From Colletes latitarsis (Eukaryota; Arthropoda; Insecta; Hymenoptera; Colletidae): DNA of 64,000 nucleotides. This document shows, in pieces, positions 23,271 through 36,100 of this stretch. The notes under the pieces were generated by a model, which was not told the origin of the DNA, made no database searches, and saw only the letters and a list, made by a program, of their open reading frames with translations. Within the stretch, counting starts at the first letter, position 1. Each line of letters starts with the position of its first letter. Position numbers and translations under genes: made by a program. The DNA lies in the NCBI RefSeq assembly GCF_051014445.1, contig NC_135141.1:30155422-30219421 (forward strand), in the 5' to 3' direction.

Positions 23271-26200
23271 GAGATTCCAAATCGTATGCCGTTGACGTGA
23301 GGTCGGATTTCAGTTGTTCAAGTGCGAGAAGGCAAATGTGAGCCTTCCTGAAATTACTTCGGGCAGCTTTGGAGAATCCTAAAAGAGGGCATGTGTCAGT
23401 TTGCCTTTATCGACTCTCCGAAACTCTACGAGCTCACGTACGCGTGATCTGGCATAGTGTGAGAAAGTGGAATGAGGTGTCCCCGGTGCACCCGAGGCTC
23501 CGTCTGGCATCTCTGACTCGACAAAGAACTCCTTGTCGCGAGTAACACCGAGAACTAATGGCTGCGAATTTAGAATAGTTCACTGAGCGACAAGGGAAAA
23601 TTGTATTTTACGAAAATTATCTACAAATGTGAATATTACTTTTTCTGAAACGCTTGTTAAGTATTATATACGAGTATTAGGTATTTGCACGCGAGTATCT
23701 TGATCCGACGAGAACGATGGCGTTCAAAACCGCGCAAGGAACACACCCGTTGCATGTGGCGTGTAATTCAGCAGCTGTTCGCGTGTCCATGACACCGTAA
23801 ACACTGGCGAGATGCAAAAGATCAAAAACGAAGCGCCATTCTACCGTTATCATAGTCGTTGCTAACCGCGAGTCGCTAGGTGTGATTGTTCTCTACGTCT
23901 TTGAACTTATAAATCGAATTAATCCAGCGCGCCAACGAGGAAAAAGTCTTTTCAAATGTCTGTGACTTTTTTAGAACATCTTTGACTATCAAGGAACACG
24001 AACAGATTTGTTGAAATAGAAGCACTTTATAGTAAAAAGAATCGATACATTTGAAATAACATTTAAAAACTACTGCAATTATTACGATCGTGAAACTACG
24101 AAACTAAATAATTTTTACAGGAAATTCAGAAGTTCCTGGTCTTACAAATCAATGTATTAATTTTATTATTTTATTTTATTACCATAATATGAATAATATA
24201 AATCGATAAATTAACCTATTCGAGCAATTTATTGTAGTATAACATTCTTGATTTCATTGTTTAAGCCATCTTTCGTACAATATTGTTTATTAAAACCTAA
24301 AACAAAATATACGAAGAAAAGAGATTTTATTGGCAAGGAACACATATGTATTTTTTTAAAATTTGACTTGCTGCATAAAGATTCATCAAAATACACGATA
24401 AATACTTCGCAGATGTTCCTTGTAATACATTTTCCATCCCGTTAAAACAAGAAAAAAATATATATATATATAATAAATCTACTGATAAATTGTGAGATGA
24501 TTATATTGATACAATATACATACATATACTGATAACCTTTGGAGAAAAATAAAAAATACGACGTAGTATGTGTCTGTATAGACGTGTATAATATTTGATA
24601 ATTTAAGAATGTCCTGTGCATTCGCAATAAAAAGAAGATATAACAAATATCTGCGAAGCTTCGTCATTATTCTCGAATCTCTGACCATTTATAAACGTTC
24701 TATGCAACAAACATACATCTTACCATTGTTTAGATCTTTTCCGTCACTGCGTAAAAATATTATGATACAAAAAGTATTTTTATTATGCAGAAATATATCC
24801 TCTATATTCCTTTATTATGAATGCCTGAAAATCTTTCGTGTATCGTAGTCGTAGCACGAAACGATAACTGCGAGAGCGTAATTATCGTCTTGAACATCTG
24901 CCGTAAGAATGTTAACGGTAGCTGGAATGGTTCAGCATGCAAGTCCCGATACCTCATGGGTAATTCCTCGGAGCAGCGTTTAAGGAATTATGGCGTTACT
25001 CGATTCTCAAAAACATTTCTTACAAAGTACGTTCGACCGTTGCGTTTCGAAAAAATAAAACGTCAAAAACAAATCGCGCAACGACACGCGGACTCGAAGA
25101 TCGTGCTAAAATACGCAGCCCAAAATAATTAGAGGATAAGGCCGTACGAACAATCCTATCGTTCACCAAAATATCCAAACATTTTAAATACTCCGATATG
25201 CTACGTAAGATAGACAATCTGTACAATTATTACTGTATCAAAGCTACGTATCTCCACCGTGTTTTGCAAGATAGGACGGGTTAGTGTACTCATCAGCGAA
25301 GGTACTTATTGTTGGACCAAAAAAAGAATCGTCTTGGAAGACCTCCAAATCGTTGTCACTCTACTTTACTATAGGAAGAGAAAGAAACAATTGCTAAACA
25401 GAGAACCGAATTCGAATTCGTTCGTCTGCAAGACAACTCCCTAAGAATGTCTTCCCGTGGCTAATATTCGTAACATAGCTATTCTCTAGATCATAATAAT
25501 GTAACAATTGATTGCTAGAGGAAAAGGATTCCGTAGTTAATATTAATCTTGTCTTTCAGGTTAGAGAAACCTAAAGGCTCGCTCCTTTACCTTTTTCTCA
25601 AAACCGCGTCGATGCTCTTATCTCTAAATAGGACTACTTTATATATTTAAAGGTTTAAACAGGAACTTGCGACAACAAGACTTAATGTACGACTCTGTTG
25701 ACGGATGCAGCACGTCCCACCACAGGTTAATTCTCATAAATTGATCAGGTCCGATCCCCTAATTGTTTTGAGCAGCGTGAGAAAAAGCATGTGGATGCAA
25801 TCGTAATTCAAAGCTCACAAACAGCACTCTACACTGAACACAAAATAATGTTAAATGATGCATGAAAAATCGAAGATCTACATTTATTAATCCTCCCTTT
25901 ATTTGTTCACTATATGCAAAACGCTACAGCTTATACATTGCATATACAAGTATGCGTTTAATAATAAAATCCACGACAAAAGTGTTCTAATCCCAGTGTC
26001 CAGTAACAGCGCTCAAATAAATTCAAGTGCAACCTCAGCGTCGATGATGTCGATCCATCGGTTGTCACAATGTCACTGCCATACTAATTCCTCGCTTGCT
26101 CTATACAAAGTCACGCGGATTTTGCGCTTACAACCATTACGATTCACCGCTGCTTATCAAGAAGAAGGAAAAGAAGAAGAATGACCGTGTAGCTATCGTT

Positions 26201-26380
26201 CGTAGTAGTGATCTCGCAAGATTATCGTTCATTCGACATAGCGCAGCAAATGAGTTACGTTTTAAACGGGTAACCAAGATTTGCTCTAACATCATGATCA
26301 GCAATTAAAATCCATATTTACGAAAATGTTGATCGAAGTGAACAGAGGCCAGAAGTAGAAATCTAGGTAGCCCGTTCTAA
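23271..26380. other. No gene recognised
   Basis: AT-rich sequence with short open frames only and a TA microsatellite at about 24457-24474. The rightmost part, from about 25.9 kb, may belong to the 3' UTR of the minus-strand zinc-finger gene, since TTTATT (AATAAA on the minus strand) occurs near 25883 and 25900. Confidence 0.35.
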
Positions 26381-26514
26381 TAAACTATATCTTTCGAGTC
26401 ATCGACGTCCGCCGGAAAAGCACTGATATAATCATCGGGTGAGCGACGAACAAAGTTAAGTGTCCTTAAAAACCGTAATAACTCTCGTAAAAACATCGAA
26501 CGAAGAAATATATA

Positions 26515-26585
26515 CTATCTCTTTCTTTCTCTCTCTCTCTCGCTTTCTCTCTCTCTCTTTCTCTCCCTCTCTCTCTCTCTCTTTC
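26515..26585. repeat. CT/GA microsatellite
   Basis: Interrupted (CT)n on the plus strand. It lies about 0.4 kb downstream of the zinc-finger stop codon, so it would be read as GA in that gene's 3' UTR. Confidence 0.9.
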
Positions 26586-26969
26586 GATTCCTCTACAATA
26601 ATTATGGATTATGTACAGAGTTTTCGTTGATCGGGCCACTGTCGTCTGTGCCAACTATGACACAGCTTGGCTGCCACGGCAGGTAGAGAAGTAGGACTGG
26701 CAGAAGTATTAAAACGTACCACTGAAATCAAACAACGTTAGGGGACATGATGGCGTCTCGGTCCCGTGCTAGAGTCGTTCATCGTCGCACAGGTGAACGC
26801 GACCTCATGACCCGGTGATAGAAAAGAGTACAACGTCCATCTGATTCGGAAGGTCTCGTTGATTCCAAGATCGGTATTCCGGTATTCGACTCGACGCGAG
26901 TACCAAATATGCTCGTTCAGCTTCAAAATAATCCTTCGACTATTCCTGAGCATGGAAAGGCGAGTTGGC

Positions 26970-29900
26970 CTACGCTTGATCGGTGCCGTCGTGAAACTTG
27001 AAGTAGTGGATCTTCATGGCCCTGTTGTTGGGATATTTGATCTTGCAATAAGGACAGGTCGCGTCGACGGCGCCCTTCACGGTGTAGCTGGTCAGGTCCG
27101 TTTCTTTGTGGAAGTTCTTGTTCTGATCAGCGTCGTAGACGGTGTTGTGCACCGTCAGCATATGATTTGTCATCGCTGTTCTGGTGAACACGTGTTTGCC
27201 GCACAGGTTGCAGCTGAAGATCATGCTGGTGTGGGACAGCTCGTGGTTCTTCAAGCTCAGAAGCGTGGGGAACATCAGCTTGCAACCGTCGACCGGGCAA
27301 GCGTGCTGCGGCGGAGTGTTCTTGTGCTTGACGGTGAAATGCTGTCGTAAATTCGACAGACCCGGGAACTCCTTGTAGCAGACGTTGCAACAGACCTTGC
27401 CGTCGTTCCCAGCCAATGGTACGCACTCGGTTGACGTCATTATATTCGCTTTGACGATGTTCTTGACGACGCGCGACTTGTTGTGCACCAGCTGCTTGTG
27501 CTTGTACAGCACGCTCATGTTCGGGAAGAACTTTCTACAAACGTGGCACATCACCGACTTCTTGCCAGTGTTCACGGCCTCCATGGCGGTCAACGGCTTT
27601 TGCAGGGTATCCTCCTCCAATTTCACCTTCTTCGGCTTGGACTCCTCCTGCGACAATCTTCGCGTGTTGTTGTACAGCGACGAGTTCAACATGTCGCTGT
27701 GCAAGTTGAACTTGTGACGCTGCAGGGATTGGTTGCTGCTGAATACTTTGTGGCAGACGTTGCACAAGTGTTGCTGGCCGATCGGTGGTGATTTCTTGCC
27801 CATCGAATGCAACTTCATGGCGGCAATGCTGGTCGCTTTGTGAAGCTTTTTGTGTCTCCACAGTACCTTCTTGGAGCTGTACATCTTTCCGCAGATCTCG
27901 CAGGGGAAAGTCGGTTTCCTGATGTCGCTGAGAATCGGATAGGCTTTGTGCCACTGCATGTGCATGTTCAACGTCTCCCTGTCCGGGTAAACGTTCGTGC
28001 AGAGCTCGCATTGAAGCTCGTCTCCCGTGAAGGACTTCTCGGCCTTGGTGCGGGCGCAGTGCACGTCCCACAAATGTTTCCTCAGTTCGGTCACGTCGTT
28101 GAATTTATCGTTACATACCTGACACTGGAAGTTACCCTGGGGTTTCGCGGGCGGCGGATTCGGGAAAGATTTCCGTGCTCTGGCCGGTCTGTCGGGGGTA
28201 GAATTTACATCCTGCTCCTGTTTGGTCAAGAACGTCTGTTTCACTGATTTCTTGTCATCGTTCGGCGTGAATCGTAAACTTAAACGAGAGTTTGCTCGAC
28301 TGTGCCATGATCTGTGTATCTTGAGAGAGGCTTCTTCTACGAAACTCTTTCCGCAGAGGTCGCATTTGTGGCCACCTTTCGTTTGTGTCCTCTCGCCGTG
28401 GGCGTTTTGGAAATGAAGGTTCAAATTCCCTTTGAACACAAAACTCTTTGGACACTGGGGGCACATGTTCTTTGCCGACTTGTGTTCGGTTATTATGTGC
28501 CGTTCGAGAATCTCCTTGCTACTGAACATTCGCGAACAATCGGGGCAACCGATGTGGGACTTGCCCGATTTGTGAATGTTCCGTATGTGTCTCTTGAGAT
28601 TCGCATAGTTCGAGAACATCTTGCCGCACAGGTTGCATTCGTTCTTGTTCGAGCCAGGATCCGAGGTGGCACTGGCGTTCATCGACTTGGAGTCCCGCGA
28701 ATCCTCTTCCATTGTTCCGTACTCCACGCAGGAGCTGTTCGCGGTCTGCTCGTTAGGATCCTCTATGCCGTGATCCTTCATGTGGCTCTCCAGAGCACCC
28801 GCGCTGCTGAACATGCTGCGACAGATCACGCACGAGTAAATCTTCACCTTCAGATGGAGGTTTCTGTGCTCCGTCAACTCGGCCCTGGTGGCGAACTCCA
28901 AGTTGCACAAAGCACAACTGTACTGGTTGCTGTCGGATATCTTGGCCGCGTTTATTTCCGCCTCGAACGTGTCCCAATCCTTGATAGGCGTCGTAATGCT
29001 TTGCACAGGCTTCGCGGACTCCTTTTCGAGCAGTTGCTTCTGGTTCCGTTCCTCGCGATGCGACTCGTGATGCTCCAAGAAATCGGCAGATGATCTGAAT
29101 TTAGCACAGCACTCGGAGCAAATGAAATCTTTCTTTTTATGGTCCAGAGTGATGTGATTATGAAACTTTTTGAACACGAGATACGTCATTCCGCAATGCA
29201 CGCATTTGTAGGACGTCCGAACCTCTGGCGACAGACGTTGGCACAGATCTTTGTGTTTCAGCATGTTAGGCCTGTATCGATATATCATTCCGCACAAATC
29301 GCAAACGTGATTATGAGCAGGATCACCGTTTTTATAGGGTCGAGGAATAATCGGGCCCGTTTCGGGCGGTTTCTTCAAACCTTCTTGCTTTAGACGCGGC
29401 AGAGGTGTCATCGGTTTTAACTTGGGAGGAGATCGCGATGGCGAAATCAGTTCTTCGTATTGTCTGTCGGAGTGCTTTGACAGGTGACTCAGTAATTCTT
29501 TTCTGTTTTGCAGAGATCGCAAACACATGTTGCATGTAAAGTACTTCTCCTCGCCATGGTTAGGCACGACCAATGCAATTTTCATTGCACACTCGAACGA
29601 CGCACCGCAATGTAACTTATACATTGATCGATCGGGGAATTCTGTCAAACACGCGATGCATGTGTACGGCCTCAAATCGGGCATATGTTGACGAATATGA
29701 GAAAGCGTATTTCTCCGATCGGTAAAGGTTTCTTGGCAGGAATAGCACGAGAACGTTTTCAATTGGCTGATAATACTTTGCTGTACTTGCGTTAAGGGAG
29801 CATCCTTCTCCATGCTGATTAATTCATCCTCCAAATCTTCTACCAACTCTTCCTCGTCGTCTAGCGTTGTATCGTTGTTGCCGTTTGGCTTGTCTGTATG

Positions 29901-31182
29901 AAATCTCTCCATGTGCTTTGTGTAAGAGTATTTCGAGTGTAAATTAATTTGACAGTGCACGCACTTTTGCTTGAAAACACGTGTTCCTCGAAAGTGAGTG
30001 TGCGGGCCCCGTCTCATCTTTTTCTTACTTGCTGATGTCGAAGCACTAGACTTTTGCGTAGAATCGGCTTCCATCACCCTGTCTTCCTTGTTGGAAAGAG
30101 GATTTGGCAACAGTTCGCTACCAGTAACGGATTCTATTTCTATGGTACAATCTGTGTCATAGTCTACTTGTAACTCAGATTTTGCTAACGGATCCACGTC
30201 TTTTGTCGGTGCTGGTTGAGCTTTTGGTAAATTTGTTTCATCGTCGTTTACTTCTTCAACATGAACACTGTTTGATATATTATTTATACTTTCTTCGAGA
30301 GTAGCTGATTCCTGGAAAAAAAATACAATTTACTTGTAACGTGTCCTAATTTCTTAGATTTTGTTCCCCAAATTACAGTACTTACCAAATCAGAATCGGT
30401 AGCAGATTCTGAAATAACTTCAATGTTATCTTCGTAAAAATCAAGATCCACAGGTTCATCCTTGATAGTTATAACCTAAATAGGTAAAAACATGTGTTCA
30501 TTATAATTTCTTACAATATCCATGTGTATAAATTACTAGAGAATATACACTTACCATAGGAATCGACTGCAAATGCTTTTCCAACCATTGATGCAATTTG
30601 TCTTGGGTACGAAGACAAGCTTCTTTATAATTATGCCACTGATTCACATTTTTAACACACTTTTCACATATGTCTGTTGATAATCTATCCGTGGCTAAAA
30701 TCTAAAAGATATACATGCTAAGTAGAAGCGTGAATTCTTCATAGTCTCAACTTAAGAAACTAAGCTATCGTCAGAATAAGGTATTGAAAATGCATTCTTT
30801 AAAAATCTTATTCCAATCAGTATCTACAGAACCATCAATAGCCAACAATGGCAAATAGAAATAAAATGCTCGTAACCGTTCTAGTTGGTTCTAATTTTCC
30901 TGGCATAGTTCAGTGTAGACCTAACCTCGAAGCACACGCATTGGGCATATATACGAGGCGCGATGCGTTCAATGGTACGGCAAAAGGAACGTATATTCGA
31001 CGCTAAATATCTACAAGGAAGCGATATTTCACACTTACCTGAATCGACAGGCAGGCTTGTATCTTAGTGGCCAACGGTACCGGAGAGTCTTGCATCCCGA
31101 AAACCGACGACTTCGGTTCATCGGTGGAGAGGCAGAGCCTGCACACGTTTTCCATGTTCTGCAACTCCACCACCTCGTCCAT
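26970..31182 (-). CDS. ZAD domain polydactyl C2H2 zinc-finger protein (4 coding exons, about 1240 aa)
   Basis: Splice model on the minus strand: exon 1 31182-31039, exon 2 30701-30555, exon 3 30475-30386, exon 4 30311-26970 (with stop). All introns are GT-AG with GTAAG donors, and all junctions fall between codons. The start has an in-frame TAA just upstream and a purine at -3. Residues about 13-90 form a ZAD, with Cys14, Cys17, Cys60 and Cys63 as zinc ligands; in known proteins this domain dimerises. An IKDE sumoylation-type motif is at 101-104. An acidic/Ser-rich linker and a basic KKKMRRG patch precede about 22 C2H2 or C2HC fingers from residue 244 to near the C-terminus, all encoded by the single large exon 4. 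At least two fingers are atypical (third and fifth). The role inferred is a nuclear sequence-specific DNA-binding regulator; target and ortholog are unknown. Confidence 0.93.
30312..30385 (-). other. Intron 3 of the ZAD zinc-finger gene (74 bp)
   Basis: Donor GTAAGT at 30385 downward and acceptor AG at 30313-30312, preceded by a T-rich tract. The reading frame continues in phase 0 from ...SDSDL into ESATLEES. This shows the protein extends upstream of the large finger exon. Confidence 0.85.
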
Positions 31183-33129
31183 TGCGGACGTTTATTGCCG
31201 TCGCACTTTCTCGCAAGATATCACGGTATTTTGTCTACCAACGAAACGCGTTTTCCAAGACCAGGTTAGGGACGCAGCGTTTTGTTTGTACGTCGACATT
31301 TGAAACTGAAACCGAGCGGTCCGTTTCGATGCGTTCCGCGTGTTCAGAAAACAAGTTCCAAAGACGCGTGACGAACAATGTTGTCCAGCTCAGTCTCGAG
31401 ATATTTATTTATCAACTACTTTTTATCGTGATCCATGTGCAATGAGTGCAAAAAATGTTTTGTCTATGATAACGAATAACTGGCGTTAATACTGCAAGCA
31501 GAAACTATGAAGGATTGCTTACTTTAATAAGTTGTACTTCAGATAACGATACTGATTAAAGTAGGGTTGGAACAGCCAAGCAGTGGTGATAAATGAGGAA
31601 AGAATAGTTTCCGTTGGTCGAGTGATCTTTTATTTTATATGTACTTCCCAATATATATTTGACATGTAATTGTTTGTCGTTTGTCGAGAAGACAGATTGT
31701 ACATACAGAGCAGGTAAACGTACACGGCACATCTTGTTCAATTTTTATTCTTAGTTCGATTAACTTACAAGATAACTGTTGCATAATGGAACTAAACGAT
31801 CGGCATCCCTTAATTTTGAAACATTCATAGCAAATTATCATTCAGGCGTTATAAAAATAATTCAATGTATAAAATCGAAAAGGTTGGAATGTAAATCGGG
31901 TTGGTCGAACATTATAGCGCTGTTAGGGCCGCTACATAGAGAACGATATAAATAGTCACGTGACTCAAACTTTTATAAGTTTTCGCCAAAGATTTAAACA
32001 AGCTTGTTGGAATTTAATAAACGATTGCCCTAATTTGTCACAAATTTGCGATCTAAATGATTATTACGACTAAGACGTATACATATGATTCTACATATAC
32101 ATACATATTCATTCAATTTTGTCCATGGAATGTGACGTAAACATTTCAATAAATCGTACCTAAGGTACGAGAAAGACCTTCTCAACATAAAATTATTGAG
32201 CGTTCCTTTCCAACGTGTCATAAATATGGCAGCTATGAAATATTCTCGGAAAGCTCTTCTACGCGGGGGTTTTTCTAAAACCACCGATCTACTTGGTACA
32301 CGGTGAGCTTTCGCACGGCATCTCGTTAAATTCACGGTGTCGAATCAAATACACTATTTTTTTTCGTTAAACACCGTAGGGATCGTATACAGTGCGAGTT
32401 AGAACCATCGAGACGTTTCCTACATCTATCTTGGGAGTCTCTGTCCCACGAAGCTATTCACATTAATGTACAGTACAGAATTAACCAAGAATTATATATT
32501 TCTATACAGATATCATCAACAATAATTTTGTGCTAGTCGCTTTCAAAAATATCGACATCCGTTCCGCGATTCTTTGTCATCTTGTGTTTCATCGATCGGC
32601 AACAACGCGTTTCCGGTGGAACAAACAACGTTATATACACCCAGTTAAAAAGAACATGGCCGCACTGCTCGAAACAAAGATACGCATTAAACTATTCTAT
32701 TTTATTTAAAGAAAAAATGTATTAAAATCAAATCAAGTGGTTGACATTCTTCCTCTAGAATTAATGTATTTCCCAAATATTGTGGTTGTGCAGCCAAATT
32801 TCTTCGATCAAGCGTACATCGAATACTGTTACGTGATCGAAAGTCTTAAGTTAATCTCTATTTCGTTAATGCGTTTCGTCGAAATCTACTTTCTCGTCTA
32901 ACGATTACGTCGGTCGACTACAATGTTGGAAATTGTGCAAATTTATCTCCCTATCGACGCTTCCGCAACAAGGTACCCTTTTGACGATTTCTGCGCTTGA
33001 TCCCGATTACGAACACTCGAATAGCTACGATCATTTCGCGCCATTCTCGCAGCCAACGAGTTCCGGTTCGTGTTTCACCGTTCGTTCTATCTATTGTACG
33101 GAAACGTGTGCGCAGGACTGTTGCGCAAT
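31183..33129. other. Spacer between the two minus-strand genes
   Basis: It should contain the 5' UTR and promoter of the ZAD gene near 31.2-31.4 kb and the 3' UTR of the Rab26-type gene. TTTATT near 32701 is a candidate minus-strand AATAAA for the latter. I see no further gene. Confidence 0.4.
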
Positions 33130-36100
33130 TCAGGTCGTCAAGCAATTGGAATTGAAACAGGAACTCCGCTGCGATTGTTGTCGAACATAGTCTTGGACGT
33201 TGAATTTTGTGTCGTCCGGGTCGTTGCTCTTTCTGGCCATCAACTCCCTGAAAGTATAAGAAATAATATTTACCGTTCAGTTCCTCCCAGCAAAGAATGC
33301 AACGTATGAACATCATGGCTGACTCTATGTAGATCCCCTAGCGTCATCCATCTGCCTAACACGAGGATGTACGTATGTATGCATCAAAACTATCCTCAAA
33401 ATACGTTTTAAAAGAGAATCTAATTTACTCGTACATATAAGACATATTTGCAAGGATAAATTCAGCATATACGAGTTTTATTACATTCCTACGCTGAAGT
33501 CTCAATTATGTCTACAATTTATGAAACACCCTGTATTTGCTAGCTTGGCACAACATGTTGAAAGTCATTAATATGGTCCTAGATGGGAATTATTATTAAT
33601 GCCTTTGGTTATGATTATCTTCCTAAAGTGCGTGTATATAATGTATTCGTATTATACAGAAGAAATTCATAATTATTAGTTCACGTTACGTAAACTACAA
33701 CTATAAGAACCCCTGTGTCGAGTCGGCCATGATTAAAATATGAATATAGCACTTAGCGCTATAGTTTCGACAGGTTAACGTCTCGCGTGTTTTTCCCACA
33801 CGCTGATAGCAATTAAGTCAACGTTTTTCAAATACCTAGCAACGGCCAAGAAGGCCAATTCGACGTTCAGGCCGGTTTTAGCAGAGGTTTCCATAAAGGG
33901 GACTTTGTACTCTTGCGCCAACCGCTCGCCTTCTTCTTTCTTCACGATTCGTTCCGGTCCGCAGTCCGACTTGTTACCTGAAATTAGCTTGTTTCAGTTT
34001 GTTACGTTCCTGTTAAATTAGCACTTAACGATCTAAAGCGAATCTCTAACGCGTACCGATCGAATAGGATATCAAATATTGGGTCGGTTACTAACTAAAA
34101 CTAGTTTCGTGTATATAAAAGTTAGGAAGTTGCTCTAGAATCCGTGATAAACGAACCCAAATGGATCACCGTAGCATTAATTCTATCACTTCCGAAATTC
34201 ACATTACTTCCTCGACGACTCGATCGGAACTGAGGAGGTAATTCTTGTTAGCGACAACCTTTCATATTTCTCACGATCTTCCTGACACCGCAACAAGCAT
34301 GTCCGCGTTAATCAATCATCCCACCTACCCAACTAGCGATTCTTTATTCGCCAGCTAACCGAGCGGTACTTCACTCTTCCTAGACCGTTCTCTTTGACTT
34401 TCTACGAAAGCAAGAAACTAATCGAAACCGCAACAAACCAGTTGCTGCTCATCGACGTATCGATCATTGACAACTTTCTCGGAAACCGAGCGACAAAGAA
34501 AGCTAGCCAACTTGTCTTCTTTTCGTTCAGTTTTTTTCTCAAATTAAAAACCGAAACAGCCCGCGCGAATCGGCATTTTTCGCGCGTAAACGATCCCTAA
34601 ACTCACCCAGCAACATGATGACCACGTCCTCGTTGGCGTGCTCTCGGATTTCGCTCAGCCATGCCCTGATGTTATCGTAACTCGTCTTGTTCGTCACGTC
34701 GTACAGCAATAAAAGAGCTAAAACCAATAATGATCGTTTTGCGTTACGCAACCGGCCGTGATCCTGGTAATTGGTAGACCCGGAAACAAAAGCTTTCACG
34801 TGACGTTGTCCGCGTTACTGCGCGTCTAGTCATTCGTGCTCTTTTTGCGCTGGCCAGGAAAATTGCTCGCGCGCTCGTTTCGTCATGCAATTCTTTGACC
34901 AACGACGGACGAAACAATGTTTCTTGTACGCAAATTGACTGGAATTGTTCAGAAATAGATTTCTACGACGCCAGGGGGGAAACAGAAAATCTTAAAGTCG
35001 GATGTAGGCATCCATGACTTAGATCAGTCGGTAATACTAGCGTTCATTTTCATCTTTCATCGTTCGATGAATCCAATACGCGACGCTTGAAAACTTCCGC
35101 TCTGATCCTCGTCAATGGGTAGCTCGGGGATCGATCAATTATAATACTTTTTTTCCATTCGAAAGCATGTCTCTTCAGAATGTTTCACGGGTTAAAGCCT
35201 AAAGCACTAGCGTTCGTGTTATAGAATTGGAGACACCATTGTCGAAGTGTCTCCGACACGTAATTGTTACCAAGCCTTTGAAACGTCTAACTATTGTCGC
35301 GGCGACGTCCCGGTTCAAAGAGGTTTTCTTCGCGCAAACAATGGAGGTGCCCCCTACGGCGGATGCCGCGTTTCCTTCCCCGCCTCTTTAGCCTCGAATT
35401 CAGTTAAGTAGCTCTCCAAAATTAACGCTGTCGTTGAATTTAGAATCATTTCGCGACCTGCTTCGCGAAAACATCGATCACTTCTACAATTCTATAACCC
35501 CGTCGATCTCCTACGTTTGGAAAAAGAGTTGAATTTCCAACGCGCAGCTTACCGGGGAAGAAATCATTTCTGCATGCTCAGAATCTAGAGCATGATATTG
35601 CATCGGGTACTGCGATTTACATAATGCTAGCCTGTGCAAAGTTCTCGATTTTTTGTCCCTGTGTATACCAATTAGGTGAAAAAGTTGATAAGCATTTCGA
35701 CGATCGGGCAAACAGACTTTTTCATACCCATTTCGTTTTACAAAAAGCCACGATTACGTTACCAAATATGGCGGCCGTTCCTCTTGAGCGCCTCGAACGC
35801 GAAGCTACGATAAAAATATAATTACCATGAGCGTCTCTGTAATACGCGTGCGTAACGCTTCGAAATCTTTCCTGGCCAGCCGTGTCCCATATTTGAAGCT
35901 TCACAGACGTGTCGTCGACGACGACCACCTTATTCTGGAAAAGAGAAGAAAACCGCTCATGCTTTCCATTCGGACCGGTTCCCTCGCGCGTAAACGGCTT
36001 CGAAAATTCCGCATAGTTATCGTGACGTGTTCTCCGTCAATGTGAGCAATGCATTTCGTTACCAGCGAATTGTTACATTCGACTCTGAGAAACGTACGCG

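Noticed and set aside
27535..28071. 178-codon minus-strand open frame inside the zinc-finger exon
   Set aside because: It is an alternative frame of the same strand; the overlapping frame carries the intact C2H2 fingers.
28314..29093. 259-codon plus-strand open frame
   Set aside because: It lies antisense to the large zinc-finger exon, and its openness follows from the codon pattern of the real gene; no motif is seen.
33505..33530. GAAACACCCTGT motif resembling ends of insect DNA transposons
   Set aside because: I found no inverted partner at a sensible distance or target duplication; a single short match is not enough.
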